From the NCBI GenBank assembly GCA_036936605.1, contig JAUPFV010000002.1, forward strand, positions 168,277,739 through 168,341,738: a stretch of DNA of 64,000 bases, in the 5' to 3' direction. The notes beneath the pieces were generated by a model. The model was not told the DNA's origin, made no database searches, and saw only the letters and a list, made by a program, of their open reading frames with translations. Origin of the DNA: Limnanthes douglasii subsp. nivea (Eukaryota > Streptophyta > Magnoliopsida > Brassicales > Limnanthaceae). Position numbers and translations under genes: made by a program. Of this stretch, positions 20,028-31,839 are shown piece after piece (the stretch's first letter is position 1; each line of letters starts with the position of its first letter).

Positions 20028-22162
20028 GTTAATGCTATCAGTTTACTTTATGTTTCTATAAGAACCAATGCAACTCATATACACATGTTTTGACATACAA
20101 ATATGTGGACATTATAACTAGTAGTAAAAAATTTGTAGCACTGAATTTGGTATCACACTTAGATAAAGATATGTAAATTTTATTAGCAAGTTTCTAAATC
20201 AAGGATCAAATTAACTGGAATTTCCAACAGTTTTATATTTTACATCATGCAACCATTCACTTCTTATATATATGTAAGACACACATTAATTTTTATTTTG
20301 GTGATATGTAAGACATGTTGACGATTATTCTTGATGGAAGCTCGTTATATGGTTTGTGGTCCTGGAAAGAGGCTTCATCAAACTTCTACTTCTTGTTTCT
20401 AGACTACAATTAATAAAATGGAAAATAAAATCACTAACTCTTGTAGGTCATAACTTGCTAATTGTTGCAGACGTGTCAATGGTGTTTAGAACAAATTTGT
20501 ATACACAACTAATACAAAAAACAAGTTTTTTAATTTTTTTATGCTGTAATACAAGTTCAATTTGAAGTTGCACATGCTATAAAGGCTTGCATGACCATCA
20601 TGAGCTACCGACCACTCTTACTTCCTCTAGCATAGTTGATGATTATAATAAGGTTCCACTCCATCAAACCCTGAAATACGAATTGAGCAAAATAAAACCA
20701 TGAATACAAATAGAGCAAAACCATATTGTTATTATGTGTCTGGTACCATCTATCACATCACTACACATCAAATCTGGTCCACCTGAGACGAATTAAAAAG
20801 ATTCTCCACACATTTTCCCATTAATCCATATACTCCATACTCTTACTTTGTTTAAAACTTTGAGGTCGGTTTTATACCCTCTCTACTGGGCGACTTAAAA
20901 TCTCAATACGATGAATTCGAATCTGAGTCAGCATTTTAAAACCATCATTCAACGTCATTGAACCGTTTTTGGGTATTATCCAATTCAATGACTTTAAAGA
21001 AATATTTAAAAAAAACTTAAAACATAGAGTCATCTATGATTATATCACTATTGAGAAACTACTATTATCAATTTCTACTATTTTCAAATATGTTTATGAA
21101 AGGGATTCTTTGGTATTAATATATTCATTCTTTCTCGAGATATTTTTAAAATAATACAAAACGTTGTTTTATTCATTATTTGATCCCTATTTGTAATTCC
21201 TTTTTAGCTATTATTCTATTCCACCATTTGTTTCATATAGTGCATACATACCATGTGTATATATGTTGTTATATGACGAAAATATTAAAAGTTATAGATG
21301 CAAAGTAAAGTATATTATCAAACATCGTGTCATGGAATATATTTTTCCTTTCGTAGTTTTCTTGTTGATGTTTAATGATGATGATTTCATTAAAAACCAT
21401 CAAACCCACTAGCATAATAACAAACAACTCTTTATCATTGTTCCAAGAACTACTCCCCAAAGTTCTAGGTTCTCTTAATTGTAGACTACGAGAATGTTCA
21501 TGATTAATTGTACTAACTAATATGACACATACTTGATAGAGTACACACACATACACACACATAAATGCACATATTTCAAAAAGCAGCCTTGCATTAAAAT
21601 ACTCTATCAATTAGTAGACATAAGAGCGAGTAAAAAATAATGAAAATTATGTTCAATGAAGATTTTCACGTGTCAGTACCCTATATTTCAATACAAATAC
21701 TTTGACTATCTTTCATACACAAACAAGCTTATGAAATCAGCCAATGATAACATATTAGCCAATTCGAGTGCGCCATGCAGAACCAACGCACTCGCCTAAT
21801 GGTGAATTCATTCACCTATATTGATGTTACCTCTAAATGCATAAATATAAATTACATATACTAATTTTTTTTATACGCACACTCAACCAGCATGTTTTGA
21901 AACATCACAAACCTGCATGCGATGGATTCGTCTACACATACCTAATATTTACACAAGTGCAATAAATGGAATTCCTCACTAAATGTTCATTATATCCAAC
22001 AACTCAAATGCTTCCTCCAGCTAACCAACTTTACGTTATTGATTCCGCATTACAACCCACACATATATTTCGATTCTGATTTAATATGATCCGATTACCG
22101 AAGGTCCGTACACAACCATTGTATGAACCCTAGTTTAAAAAAAGACACATTAATATTTAGAG
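20028..22162. other. AT-rich DNA, no gene seen
   Basis: No gene recognised. A 113-codon minus-strand frame (21269-21610) includes the CA-repeat-like stretch at 21542-21561 and has no known motif. I treat it as chance. Confidence 0.45.
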
Positions 22163-22171
22163 TTTAAAATA

Positions 22172-22597
22172 GGCATTGAACAGTAAATCGTCCCTCGACT
22201 ATCGCGTTTGGTGGCAGATAGTCCTTTGACTTTCAAATGTCCGTTGACAGTCCCTGGACTATCACGTTTGGATAAAGTTAGTCCACCACATCCTCTAATC
22301 CATGAGAGGCTGCCACCTGTCCCCATAGTCCCCAGATTTTTGTATCACCACTAGTCCCTTGAGTTTAGGTCAAACCCAAAATGTAGAAAATTACAGAAAA
22401 CTAAACTCAAGGGACTAGTGGTGATACAAAAATCTGGGGACTATGGTGACACGTGGCAGCCTCTCATGGATCAGAGGATCTGGTGGACTAACTTTATCCA
22501 AACGCGATAGTCTAGGGACTGTCAACGGACATTTGAAAGTCAAGGGACTATTTGCCACCAAACGTGATAGTCGAAGGACGATGTAGTGTTCAAAGCC
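22172..22597. mobile_element. Foldback / Mutator-like MITE with long hairpin and 9-bp target duplication
   Basis: Two arms of about 190 bp (22172-22365 and about 22403-22597) are near-perfect inverted copies around a loop of about 40 bp. For example, GATTTTTGTATCACCACTAG on the left pairs with CTAGTGGTGATACAAAAATC on the right. The outer ends are GGCATTGAACA and its partner TGTTCAAAGCC (with one extra mismatch). The flanks are TTTAAAATA at 22163-22171 and 22598-22606, a perfect 9-bp duplication, which is the usual length for Mutator-like elements. No coding capacity. A transcript would fold into one long hairpin. Confidence 0.88.
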
Positions 22598-22606
22598 TTT
22601 AAAATA

Positions 22607-25600
22607 TATAATTTTGACTTTAGATTCTTTGATATTTAAACTTTTGAAGCTCATTTAGAATCGTTTGGATTTTATTTTTTGGATTTGGATTGCAAGACCA
22701 TGTAGATAAGAATCTATCTTCCACCTCTAGTTCCTCCAACTGTTAACCCTTTATGACTTCAACCAAACTTTGTTTGTTGGTACTGGAAACTTTGTCATAC
22801 TTTAACATCAAGTTTTGGTTGAACCAACAACCACACCTTGAAAAAATATTAAAAAACATCTTTTGGTAACATCTAAACATGTATAGTTGTCATACCTTTA
22901 TTTTAAACATGACATATATTTGATAACATCAAGCTTTTGTTTTCTTTAAAAACATTGAAAATTTGAGTTTTATCAATAAAAAATAATTAGATACCTTAGT
23001 GCCATAAGGTTAATCTCCCATGTCACAGAACTAGTGTATTTTTATCGTCTTTCGAACAAAAGAATATAAGAACATTTTATTTTAGATTTTTTTACAAAAT
23101 GGTGTAGTTATAAACATTATATTTGTTTAATATTGATAAAGATACTAGCACGATGTCATTGGAAACTATGAATGTCATGCTTCTAATTATGGAGCATATA
23201 ATATTCTTGTTGTTGTATGTTTTAATTTATAAATGTTACCACAATATTAATAAAAAAATACATCATATACATCATACATCAAACATTTTAGTATACTTCG
23301 TATATGATTTAACAACTTTATTATCATATATTTATATACAGTAGACACACAAGGAATACATGATTTTGATATATTTTGCTATTATTTATCTGTTAAGTCA
23401 TTGATAATGTACATCATATAATTGAAATAAATGACATGATATTATCATTGTTTCTCACATAGCATTGTACAGTTACTTACAACAGAGTTAAGTAAATGTC
23501 TTATTTAGTAGCTAATGGATATAAATAATATTATGCATTAATTATGACACATATTTGATTACCAATAAAAAACAAATGTTCATAGACAAAGTTTTATAGG
23601 TCGAGGTGGGACAATTATCCAAAATCCAACCAAAGTAGCGTAAAACGAGTAACTTTCAAGAACATCCTTAGTTATTAAAGATAATAAACATATTCGAATA
23701 CTGAGTGCTCTATAATTAATAATTCCACTTTAATCATATGTTATTAATACAAACATTTAAACTTTTTAATTTAATGTTATGGTTAGTAAGTTAATATATT
23801 TATGGTTAAGGCATTTTTTTGCACCACCAAATTTAAACAAAAACTACATCTACACAGTAACAAGTGTTATAGAGTTTACAATGGCTTACCTCTTTCCATA
23901 TAAAATAAGTCAAACAGTAAATATTGATATGTAATAAAAAGTATTTACAATAATGACAACTAGACTGCAAACAACGATATCAAAATATCGATATTGATCA
24001 TTGTTTATGCATCTGCAACGAACCAACCCACATACGTTTGTTATTATTAAAAATATTCCAATCCAAATTAATATGCTCAATCTTCAAGTTAAAATTTTAA
24101 AAAATAATATGAATCAATGGTTCATAAAAGGATAAAATTGCAGATTCTCATCCACCAAGAGCCAACACACCTAGAGGTTATGAACTCAACATGCCACTTT
24201 GAGTTACATACCTATAATTATTTCTAAATGTTTTGTATATTTCATCGACCAACATTTTGTCTTGGCTTCAAATAACTTTATCTTTGCTCGTTCCATTGAC
24301 CAACAGTTTCATCCTTGGTTTGGGAATAATCTAGCTTCAGGTTGATTTTGAGTCTGATGTGCGCGTTACTATTTCTACAGGTATATTACTTATTTTAGTG
24401 TTGATTTGATATCATTGTAAGCATGATAAATAGGACGGTATAGATCATCCCTTACCCGTTCTCTAATCGTGATTGATCTACTTATTTGGAAAGATTTCAT
24501 CCATATTCATAACATGTTCGGGGAAATGTGAGTAGTAACTTTTATTTGATGGGAAAAGGCTCGTACCGAGGTTTCTACAACCAACTCAAAGATTGATGGT
24601 ATACATATTATCATACTAATGAAAAACTCATCCACAAGCTCAAACAAATTATGATAAACGCTTCTCATTAAACAATCACATTAATATATGATGTAGTGAA
24701 ACAGAAGACATCAAAGTGTTAAGTGGTTCAAACGAATAAAATAAATGTTTGAGAAATCATGTTTACAAATTTACCTTGATTCATTGTGGACATGTATTTC
24801 AATAGTACCAGCAAAATATAAAAACTAAGTATAAACTATAAATACGTCTGATGGGGATTTCCTACTCCATATGACTTTGAACTTTGAAGTAAATGTACTG
24901 TATCTCACTACAATCCACATATTAGTTGAGGATTTTCTTTTCAGGATTTCTTCTACACGATTCATATTACAATTTGGATCTGAATGTCATTTTTTTTAGT
25001 TTTGTAGGCTCCCCTGTCAGAGATATTTTTCCGAGCTCCGCTTTATAAGAGTCCTCTTACCTCTCGACCCTAGATATAGTATTTAAAAAGTTATTTTTCT
25101 CTATTATATAGTATTATATTATTATTATTTGCCTTTTTGTATCATTTGTAATATTCAATTTATGATAAGAAGATTCTTCACATATCGGCAGAACGACCAA
25201 CTAACTAGTAAACATCTTTCATCTCAATACTATGTCAGATGACTCTTTGAATGCTGAAGAAGCCAGTATTTTTTACTACATATTAACCTCGTATTTATGT
25301 TGTTAAAATTTGATAAAACTAAACATAATTTTAATCAAACAAAAAATAATGCCAATTATACTATACACATACAAGTACTTTAACCTTTTCAACAAAACTA
25401 AAAGGACAAAGAAAATATAATAAATTTATGATAAAACCTAATATTCAAATATTCCGTCACACACCATTAACCATAAATACAACACAAAATCAGGTTACTT
25501 AGCATATAACAGTGGATTATGCATAACTGACTACTAATTAAATCTATAAAAAAATGTTTCACATCAGATTCCATGTACCCGATTCATATATCAAAGAAAA

Positions 25601-25793
25601 AATATATAATATGAGATTGAAGTAATATTTCAATTAATAAATAAGAACCAAGATACAACAAATACCAATAAGACCCAAAATTATAAACCACAAACAAATG
25701 GAGGAAAACTTCACAAACTACGGAAGAAATAAAATTTATAATTTCAAAAAGCATATTCAACTAGATTTTTTATTAGTTTAAATGTCAAATTTA
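22607..25793. other. AT-rich DNA, no gene seen
   Basis: More than 3 kb with no protein similarity or repeat unit that I could define. A short less AT-rich patch at 25010-25075 has no recognised content. Confidence 0.5.
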
Positions 25794-25926
25794 ATACAAA
25801 CCAGGGGCGGATCCAGGATTAGAATTTAGGGTGTGCCAAAAATATCATTGAACTAAAAAAAGTCCGAGTAATATATATTCAAAATACATTAATATACTAT
25901 TACAACTAAAAATGAAAATCTATTTC

Positions 25927-26549
25927 TAGCCTAAACGTAATTGCATTCTTCTCTTACTCATGCTTTGAAAGCGTTTGATAATATCTCGATCATCGATTGT
26001 AGCAAACACTTATTTCTCCACAAATGTCACTGAGCTATCATTAAGCCATGGATTGGACATTCGATTTCTCAACTCATTCTTCACATATTTCATACTAGAA
26101 AATACTCGCTCAACACTTGCGGTGGCCACCGGTAATGACAAAGCTAGCTTTAAAAGCTTGTATACAAATCCAAACGTTTTGTGTTTTTTTGTGCGCACAA
26201 GAGTCCTACATAGATCCGAGATACTCTTAAAATCGGAAAAATTATCGTCCATATTGACACACTCAATATAAGTCTCAAGTTGGCTAGACAAATCTTTATC
26301 ACTAACATCCACAAAGTTATTTGGGTATAATCTTGCCAACCTCACAATTGAGTTAGTGTCAAAACGTTGAAATGAAGAACAAGGATTCAACCATGCCACA
26401 CAATTCAACAACTCAACATTTTCGGGTGTAAATCGATCATTCAACTCTTGCATTACACAATCTATGACATGTAAAAAACAATCATTCTTGAAAATGATTT
26501 CAAAACCTGAAATTCTCTTTATAAACCAAAGGATTCCACTAAGTCTCAA
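25927..26549 (-). pseudogene. hAT transposase, C-terminal part with dimerisation domain
   Basis: From 26549 it runs MRLSGILWFIKRISGFEIIF through LLKLALSLPVATASVERVFS and SMKYVKNELRNRMSNPWLND to VEK, where a stop (26007-26009) interrupts. The same frame continues VFATIDDRDIIKRFQSMSKR and ends at 25927. The LPVATASVERVFSxMKxVKxxLRNRM block is the hAT C-terminal dimerisation region, of the type found in plant TTF/ZMYM1-like transposases. Full-length relatives are several hundred residues longer, so the zinc finger and catalytic core are absent. A TTGAGACTTAG before the open frame could be an old 3' splice site. Confidence 0.9.
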
Positions 26550-26559
26550 ATTGATTTCT

Positions 26560-27060
26560 TAACATACTTTGTAGGAAATACTAAAAGCACATTAACATAC
26601 TCGATTCTCAAATTTATTTCTTAACATAGTAGAAAATACTAAAAGCACATTGACATACCTAAAATCAAAGGATTCCAATGCTTCAGTGCTGCGTTTTTTA
26701 TGTTTGTAAGAGAAAATAGGTGATTTTGATTGAGGAGTAGATGGTAGAGGAGACTGTTGCGTTAGAGGAGAGAGAAAGAGAGAAGTGGATTCCACTGCTT
26801 GAGTGTTGCCTCTTTTATGTTTGTAAAAGAAAATATGTTATTTTGATTGAGGAGGAGAGGGTAGAGAAGACTGTTACTTTTGAGGAGAGAGACAAAAGAG
26901 GGCTGCTGCGTATTTTGTATTTGTGTAGATTTAGGGTTTAGTTGGGGGCAAAATAAGAAAGGAAGAAAAATTAAGAAAAAAAAGAAGGAAGAAAAATAAA
27001 AAATAAAAGATTTTTTATATTTGTGTAGATTTAGGGTTTAGTTGGGGAAAAAATAAGAAA
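26560..27060. repeat. Direct repeats inside the hAT element
   Basis: Three duplicated pieces: about 60 bp around TTTCTTAACATA and AAATACTAAAAGCACATT (26555-26602 and 26610-26660); about 115 bp starting GGATTCCA-TGCTT (26672 and 26788) and running into GAGGAGAGAGA; and TATTTGTGTAGATTTAGGGT continuing TTAGTTGGGG (26916 and 27019). The last carries AAACCCTAAAT on the minus strand, a telo-box-like promoter motif, twice. Confidence 0.8.
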
Positions 27061-27217
27061 AGGAAAAAAAAGAACAATTTAAGGTGGTCCAAGGTTTGAA
27101 CTCTTGACCTCAAGGTTAAAAACTGAACACTTTTACCACTACACTAACCTTATTTTTAGAATTTAGGGTGGTCCATGGCATACATGGCCACCCCTTAGAT
27201 CCGTCCATGATACAAAC

Positions 27218-29250
27218 CATCAAATTTAAACAATATATATTCTTTGCATGGGTCATAGCTAACATGTTCCTAAAATTATGCATTTCATTTAGAGAACAAT
27301 ACACATACTTTTGTTGTCATACACACAAGATAACCTCCTTCATAGTCGATACTTCAATATAGCTATTTTGTTTTGTATAATAATCAAGCATTTGTAATAT
27401 ATTACGCATTAACTTTACATAAAAATGTCAACAAAAAACGTCGAATGATAAAAAATAACAACTTTGTTGATAGTTTGATACCAACAGTGATGGATTAATC
27501 AGCTAAAAAATAAGTATACAACAACCAAAGTAATATCTAAAAATTTATTGAGTATAATTATACTTTTAATAGAGTTTTGTAATATAAAAAAAAAAAATTT
27601 GAATGAAATAAAACTCTCAAATGTGTATGAAAAGTATATTAAGATTTTATACGCCTAGTTTTATATATAGTTTTAAATATTAGATGTATGGATATTATAA
27701 ATTATTTAAATTTTGTGTAAACACTATGCCATTTTTGTCGTATAGAATTGTAGTTCTTCATATAAAAAAATACATGTCATATCAATCTAATTTCTCACAC
27801 ATTAATATCGATAATACACATCATACAATTTCTTAGAGTAGTAAATTAGTAATTTCACATTAAAACTAGTTGAAAATTAAAACCATGGTGCGATATGAAT
27901 TAATCTAAGTAATTCCGCCATCTGGATTATTATATTTACTTTATTCATACGTTATTTCACAAAAAAATAATTAAGTCTGTTTGAGTCTAATATTTATTTT
28001 AAATATTATAGTGTTTAGGAATTATAGCACATCATATTCTAACAATTTAATATTATTAAAAATAATGTGTTGATCGACAATTCTATTTGTCACTAAGTTA
28101 TTGGTGTTTGTCATTTTTATGTTAGAGTTGTTTAATATATATATTACCCATATTTTTTGAAAACCAATTAAACTATAGTGATAAAAAAAATTAGGTAAAA
28201 TTGTGCACTTTTTAATAAATATTATTATATTAGGTAAATATAATCATATATTATATTCACATATTTTTAAATAACATGTTTAAACATTAAAATATGCATA
28301 AACAATAAAATCAAACGTAATAAAAATTAACGTACCAAAACAAATTAGATCTTGATTTAATGAAATAGGGAAAAAATACTCATATAAATATTAATATAAA
28401 ATTTACTACACAAAATAAAACAAATATAAAAACAAAATAACAAAAATATAGTTTTAAATATATAAAAATAAACTATAATCATGACTAAATACACAATTAA
28501 TAGTAAATAAGCGTACTAAATATATGCTTTTAAACTTTAGAGTAAATATTATAACAAACTTATCACAATATATATAAAAAATATTAGACCACAAAATATG
28601 ATTTTTTTTCCAAAATATCCTTCATATATAGGCGCAATTATGTCATCTTAGTTCTCAACCACAAAATAAAAAATACTCTGTTAACACACTATTTTTTTTC
28701 CACGTTATCCAATCATATATCGCATCATATTTCTCTCCGTTTCACAGCACTCTATCATGTATTCCGTTATATTTTTTTTATTTTTTTCTTTATTTTTTAT
28801 GTATCGATATCAAAATTTTATAATTATTAAGATAAATAATTTTAATAATCTAATAAATAATAAATAATATATTATTTCATCGAAATTAAATTATACAAGT
28901 TTTTTTCAATTTTCAAAACTATCGAATTTTCCATACAATAAATTATTTACATTTGATCAAAACAACACACAATATTATTGATGACTTAACATACAAACAT
29001 AAATAAATTATTAAAAAATAAGACACGAATACAAATGTACATAATCTATTGCAAGCACACAAGGAAAAACATTAAACATTGGTGAACTTGAAAAATACAT
29101 TCTAGGGTTGTTCCGAACGTATTCGGGATGTGTTCAAAGATATGATTTTGCAATTGAATATGTTTTACCTTATCACTGTAGATGTCAAGAAACCAAAAAA
29201 GGGGTTATAACTTTTATTATTGATAAGATTAAAATAGAGGTGATGGGCTA
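27218..29250. other. Extremely AT-rich DNA, no gene seen
   Basis: Long runs of A and T with no open frame of note. No terminal repeats or tandem units recognised. Confidence 0.55.
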
Positions 29251-29254
29251 TGTA

Positions 29255-29900
29255 ACTAACATCTCTAACACCCTCCCTCAAACTCAGAATTCAGAAGTAA
29301 TAAGCATACAAATAAAGTTGAATCATGTTTAGTAGCATAAAAATCAAGTGAAGTAATAATTATTGAGAACTTCTTAAACCAAGCACGAGGAACTTGTTTG
29401 AGACCATATAAAGCTTTCATAAGTTGAAAAACTTCACTTGGTTGGTGAGAAACACCCCGGGGAGGATTCATGTAAACCTCGTTATGATGATCACCATTTA
29501 CAAACAATTTTTTGACATTTAGTTGAAAGATTTTTCACTAGTGATTGGACGGAGCCGCAATAAAAATAAGAATTGTCGTCATTTTTTCACTAGGGAGGAT
29601 TCCTCATAATCTATACTATACTTCTGCGAATCCTATTTTGCTACAAGATGAACCTATATCTTTTAATAGACTCATCAGACTTTGTTTTGATTTTAAAACT
29701 CAACATGAACCAATTATATATTTACCGGGTGGAGGTTCACACATATCACATGTATAAGTGCGATAAAGAGGATTAAGCTCTTCGGCCATAACATTTTGCG
29801 AACGAGGATCACAAACAACTTCTTTAAATGATTGAGGCGATTCTTGTATGTTGGCAAATAACTTAACTTTGTGCGAAAATAACTAAATCTTGTGCGAAAA
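29255..29900 (-). pseudogene. Copia RT fragment
   Basis: Minus strand. ESPQSFKEVVCDPRSQNVMA then EELNPLYRTYTCDMCEPPPG and KYIIGS (about 29710-29850) is the start of a copia RT domain (MAxELxALxxxxTWxLVxLPPGK). After a decayed stretch it continues VKKLFVNGDHHNEVYMNPPR and QLMKALYGLKQVPRAWFKKF (about 29360-29507), matching DVKNAFLHGDLxEEVYMxPP and ALYGLKQAPRAWF. It stops before the YVDD box. No LTR is attached. Confidence 0.88.
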
Positions 29901-29904
29901 TAAC

Positions 29905-31830
29905 TACATAATAAGATTTTTTCTATTAAGAGCATCCCCAACAGATATGCTATTTCACAGTTATCTTTAGAAATATTTATTATCTTTAAAAAAATACTTT
30001 CCAACAGTTAATCTAAATTTACAGATTTTATTTTGATAATTTATATTTACCTAGGCGGTTACACAATCTATATAATTTCTCCTTATTTTTCTCATCATGT
30101 ACAAACTAAAAAACTTACTCTCTTGTATTATTTAGTAGTCTAAAATTATAAAATATCATAATTTAATCTACATCTACTTAAATTATAGATTGCTCGTAAC
30201 CCAAACCATGTATAGTTTTTATGGTTGATTTTTAAGTATAAGTTAAGAAACTCCAATTCCACCAGAATATTTGGTTATAAATTGTGCCATATCTCCGGAT
30301 CCACGACTAGGGGTTTGGTTGTTGGCTATTTAAATTGTTCAGTTTTTTTATTAGTTGCAAAAACGTAAATATAATTATTTCCATGCATAGATGGATATTG
30401 AAAAGTGAAAACGCTTATATGTTAGATTATAAGAATATTGCACGCGGGAAAATCAGAAGACCTGACCTACTGTGAACCAATATTGTGATTTCAACCATTT
30501 ATTATGAGAATTCTATGTGTGTCTGAACGAACTGCTATAATACACATGAAAAAACTGCTATGGGCTGAAACATGTTTCTCTTAAAAGAAATTCTACATCA
30601 GTATGTGGGTCTCATTTAAAGTAAACCTTTGGAAAACTTCTGCTGTACATAAAAAAAGTTCCTCTATAAATTCTAGATGACTCATCCTGTACAAAGTCTA
30701 AAAAAAATTCAACCTCGCCCTAAACCTAAACCAAACAGCGCCACAGACCGATAACATGGATGACATGGAAACAGTCCAAATGGGGGCACCCTTTCGGTGG
30801 GTTGGAAAACTTGTAATGATTCTCTGATACACAACATACAACTCGGATCGCTAGAAATAGGATCTAACTTGTGCCTACAAACAATACTGTTCTTTGGTTT
30901 TTCTCCACAGTAAAGTACAAGCACAAATGGTTTTGTCTTTGAAGTGGGATATCCTCATACTATACTTCCACTTTTTGATTGCGCGTCTCTGTATATGCAT
31001 GACGTGAGACCTATATTTGTTCGTGTGTTCCTCCACTACCATATTTATATGTGGTTTAGATAGTAGGTTATTTGATTACATTTTTATAATCCTGATCACA
31101 AACAGAAGCGAGATTAAAACTTTTATTTTTATTAACTTCTATATTAATCTGGCCGACACCATCGCTTTGACAGTTTATTTTTATGTCGAAATAAGATGAT
31201 TTCATCGGTATTATGCATAGATTAAGGATGATTGAAACACTTTAGTCCGCGCTTTAAAAATAAAAATTTAAATAAACCCAATCTTAAATAATTAAATTTT
31301 GAATTTTTACGGGTTAGAATTTAGCCAAAAACTGAAGTGCTAAGCTTTGTCGAGTTTAGTTATATGATACTACTAAAATTGAAGGTACGCGATTATTATC
31401 TATTGGATGTTTCGTGCAGGATTTTCGAATCAAATGTTCAAATGATTAAATATATGTTTGGCCAAATGTTCGAATGAGTGAATGTGAATGTTTATGAAGA
31501 TATTTATATGTTTATGGAAGAAGTTGATTCACTATATATTTTGAAGAGTCTAAAATTGATATTATGATGACAATCATTGGTCATATAGTCATTGATTATA
31601 ACATGCTCGAAGATATGGACACAATATTATAAGGAATTGTCAAAAGTAATGAATTATTGATGCCAATATCTGCAACTGCATACAAACGTACATGTAGTAG
31701 ACATATTGAGATATTTTTTTGTTACCTTGGAAATCAAGATGTAAGGTCGTATCGTAAGCTTGAGAGAACAACTCACCTATCGTTGATTATATATATGTCA
31801 CTTTATAAACACCACGATCTTTGTTTGATA
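29905..31830. other. AT-rich DNA, no gene recognised
   Basis: A less AT-rich patch at 30690-30930 has a 71-codon minus-strand frame with five Cys (YCGEKPKNSIVC, CMLCIRES). It matches nothing I know. The rest is AT-rich. The 3' LTR of gypsy element H might lie here but could not be delimited. Confidence 0.4.
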
Positions 31831-31839
31831 TCACTTTGA

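Larger units (their letters stand above)
25802..27209 (-). mobile_element. Non-autonomous hAT transposon, 1408 bp, with target duplication
   Basis: The left end is CAGGGGCGGATCC. The right end, reverse-complemented, is CATGGACGGATCT, so the terminal inverted repeat is CA-x-GG/GA-x-CGGATC. The flanks are ATACAAAC at 25794-25801 and again at 27210-27217, a perfect 8-bp duplication as expected for hAT. Inside are the last ~200 codons of a transposase (minus strand) and directly repeated subterminal sequence. It is an internally deleted copy; movement would need transposase from elsewhere. Confidence 0.93.

Noticed and set aside
21269..21610. 113-codon minus-strand frame
   Set aside because: No motif, partly low-complexity CA-rich sequence, typical codon content of AT-rich non-coding DNA.
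25975..26271. 98-codon plus-strand frame
   Set aside because: Shadow of the hAT transposase on the minus strand.
27085..27150. GGTTTGAACTCTTGACC, resembling a tRNA B box
   Set aside because: No tRNA fold or A box around it; such sequences are common near transposon ends.
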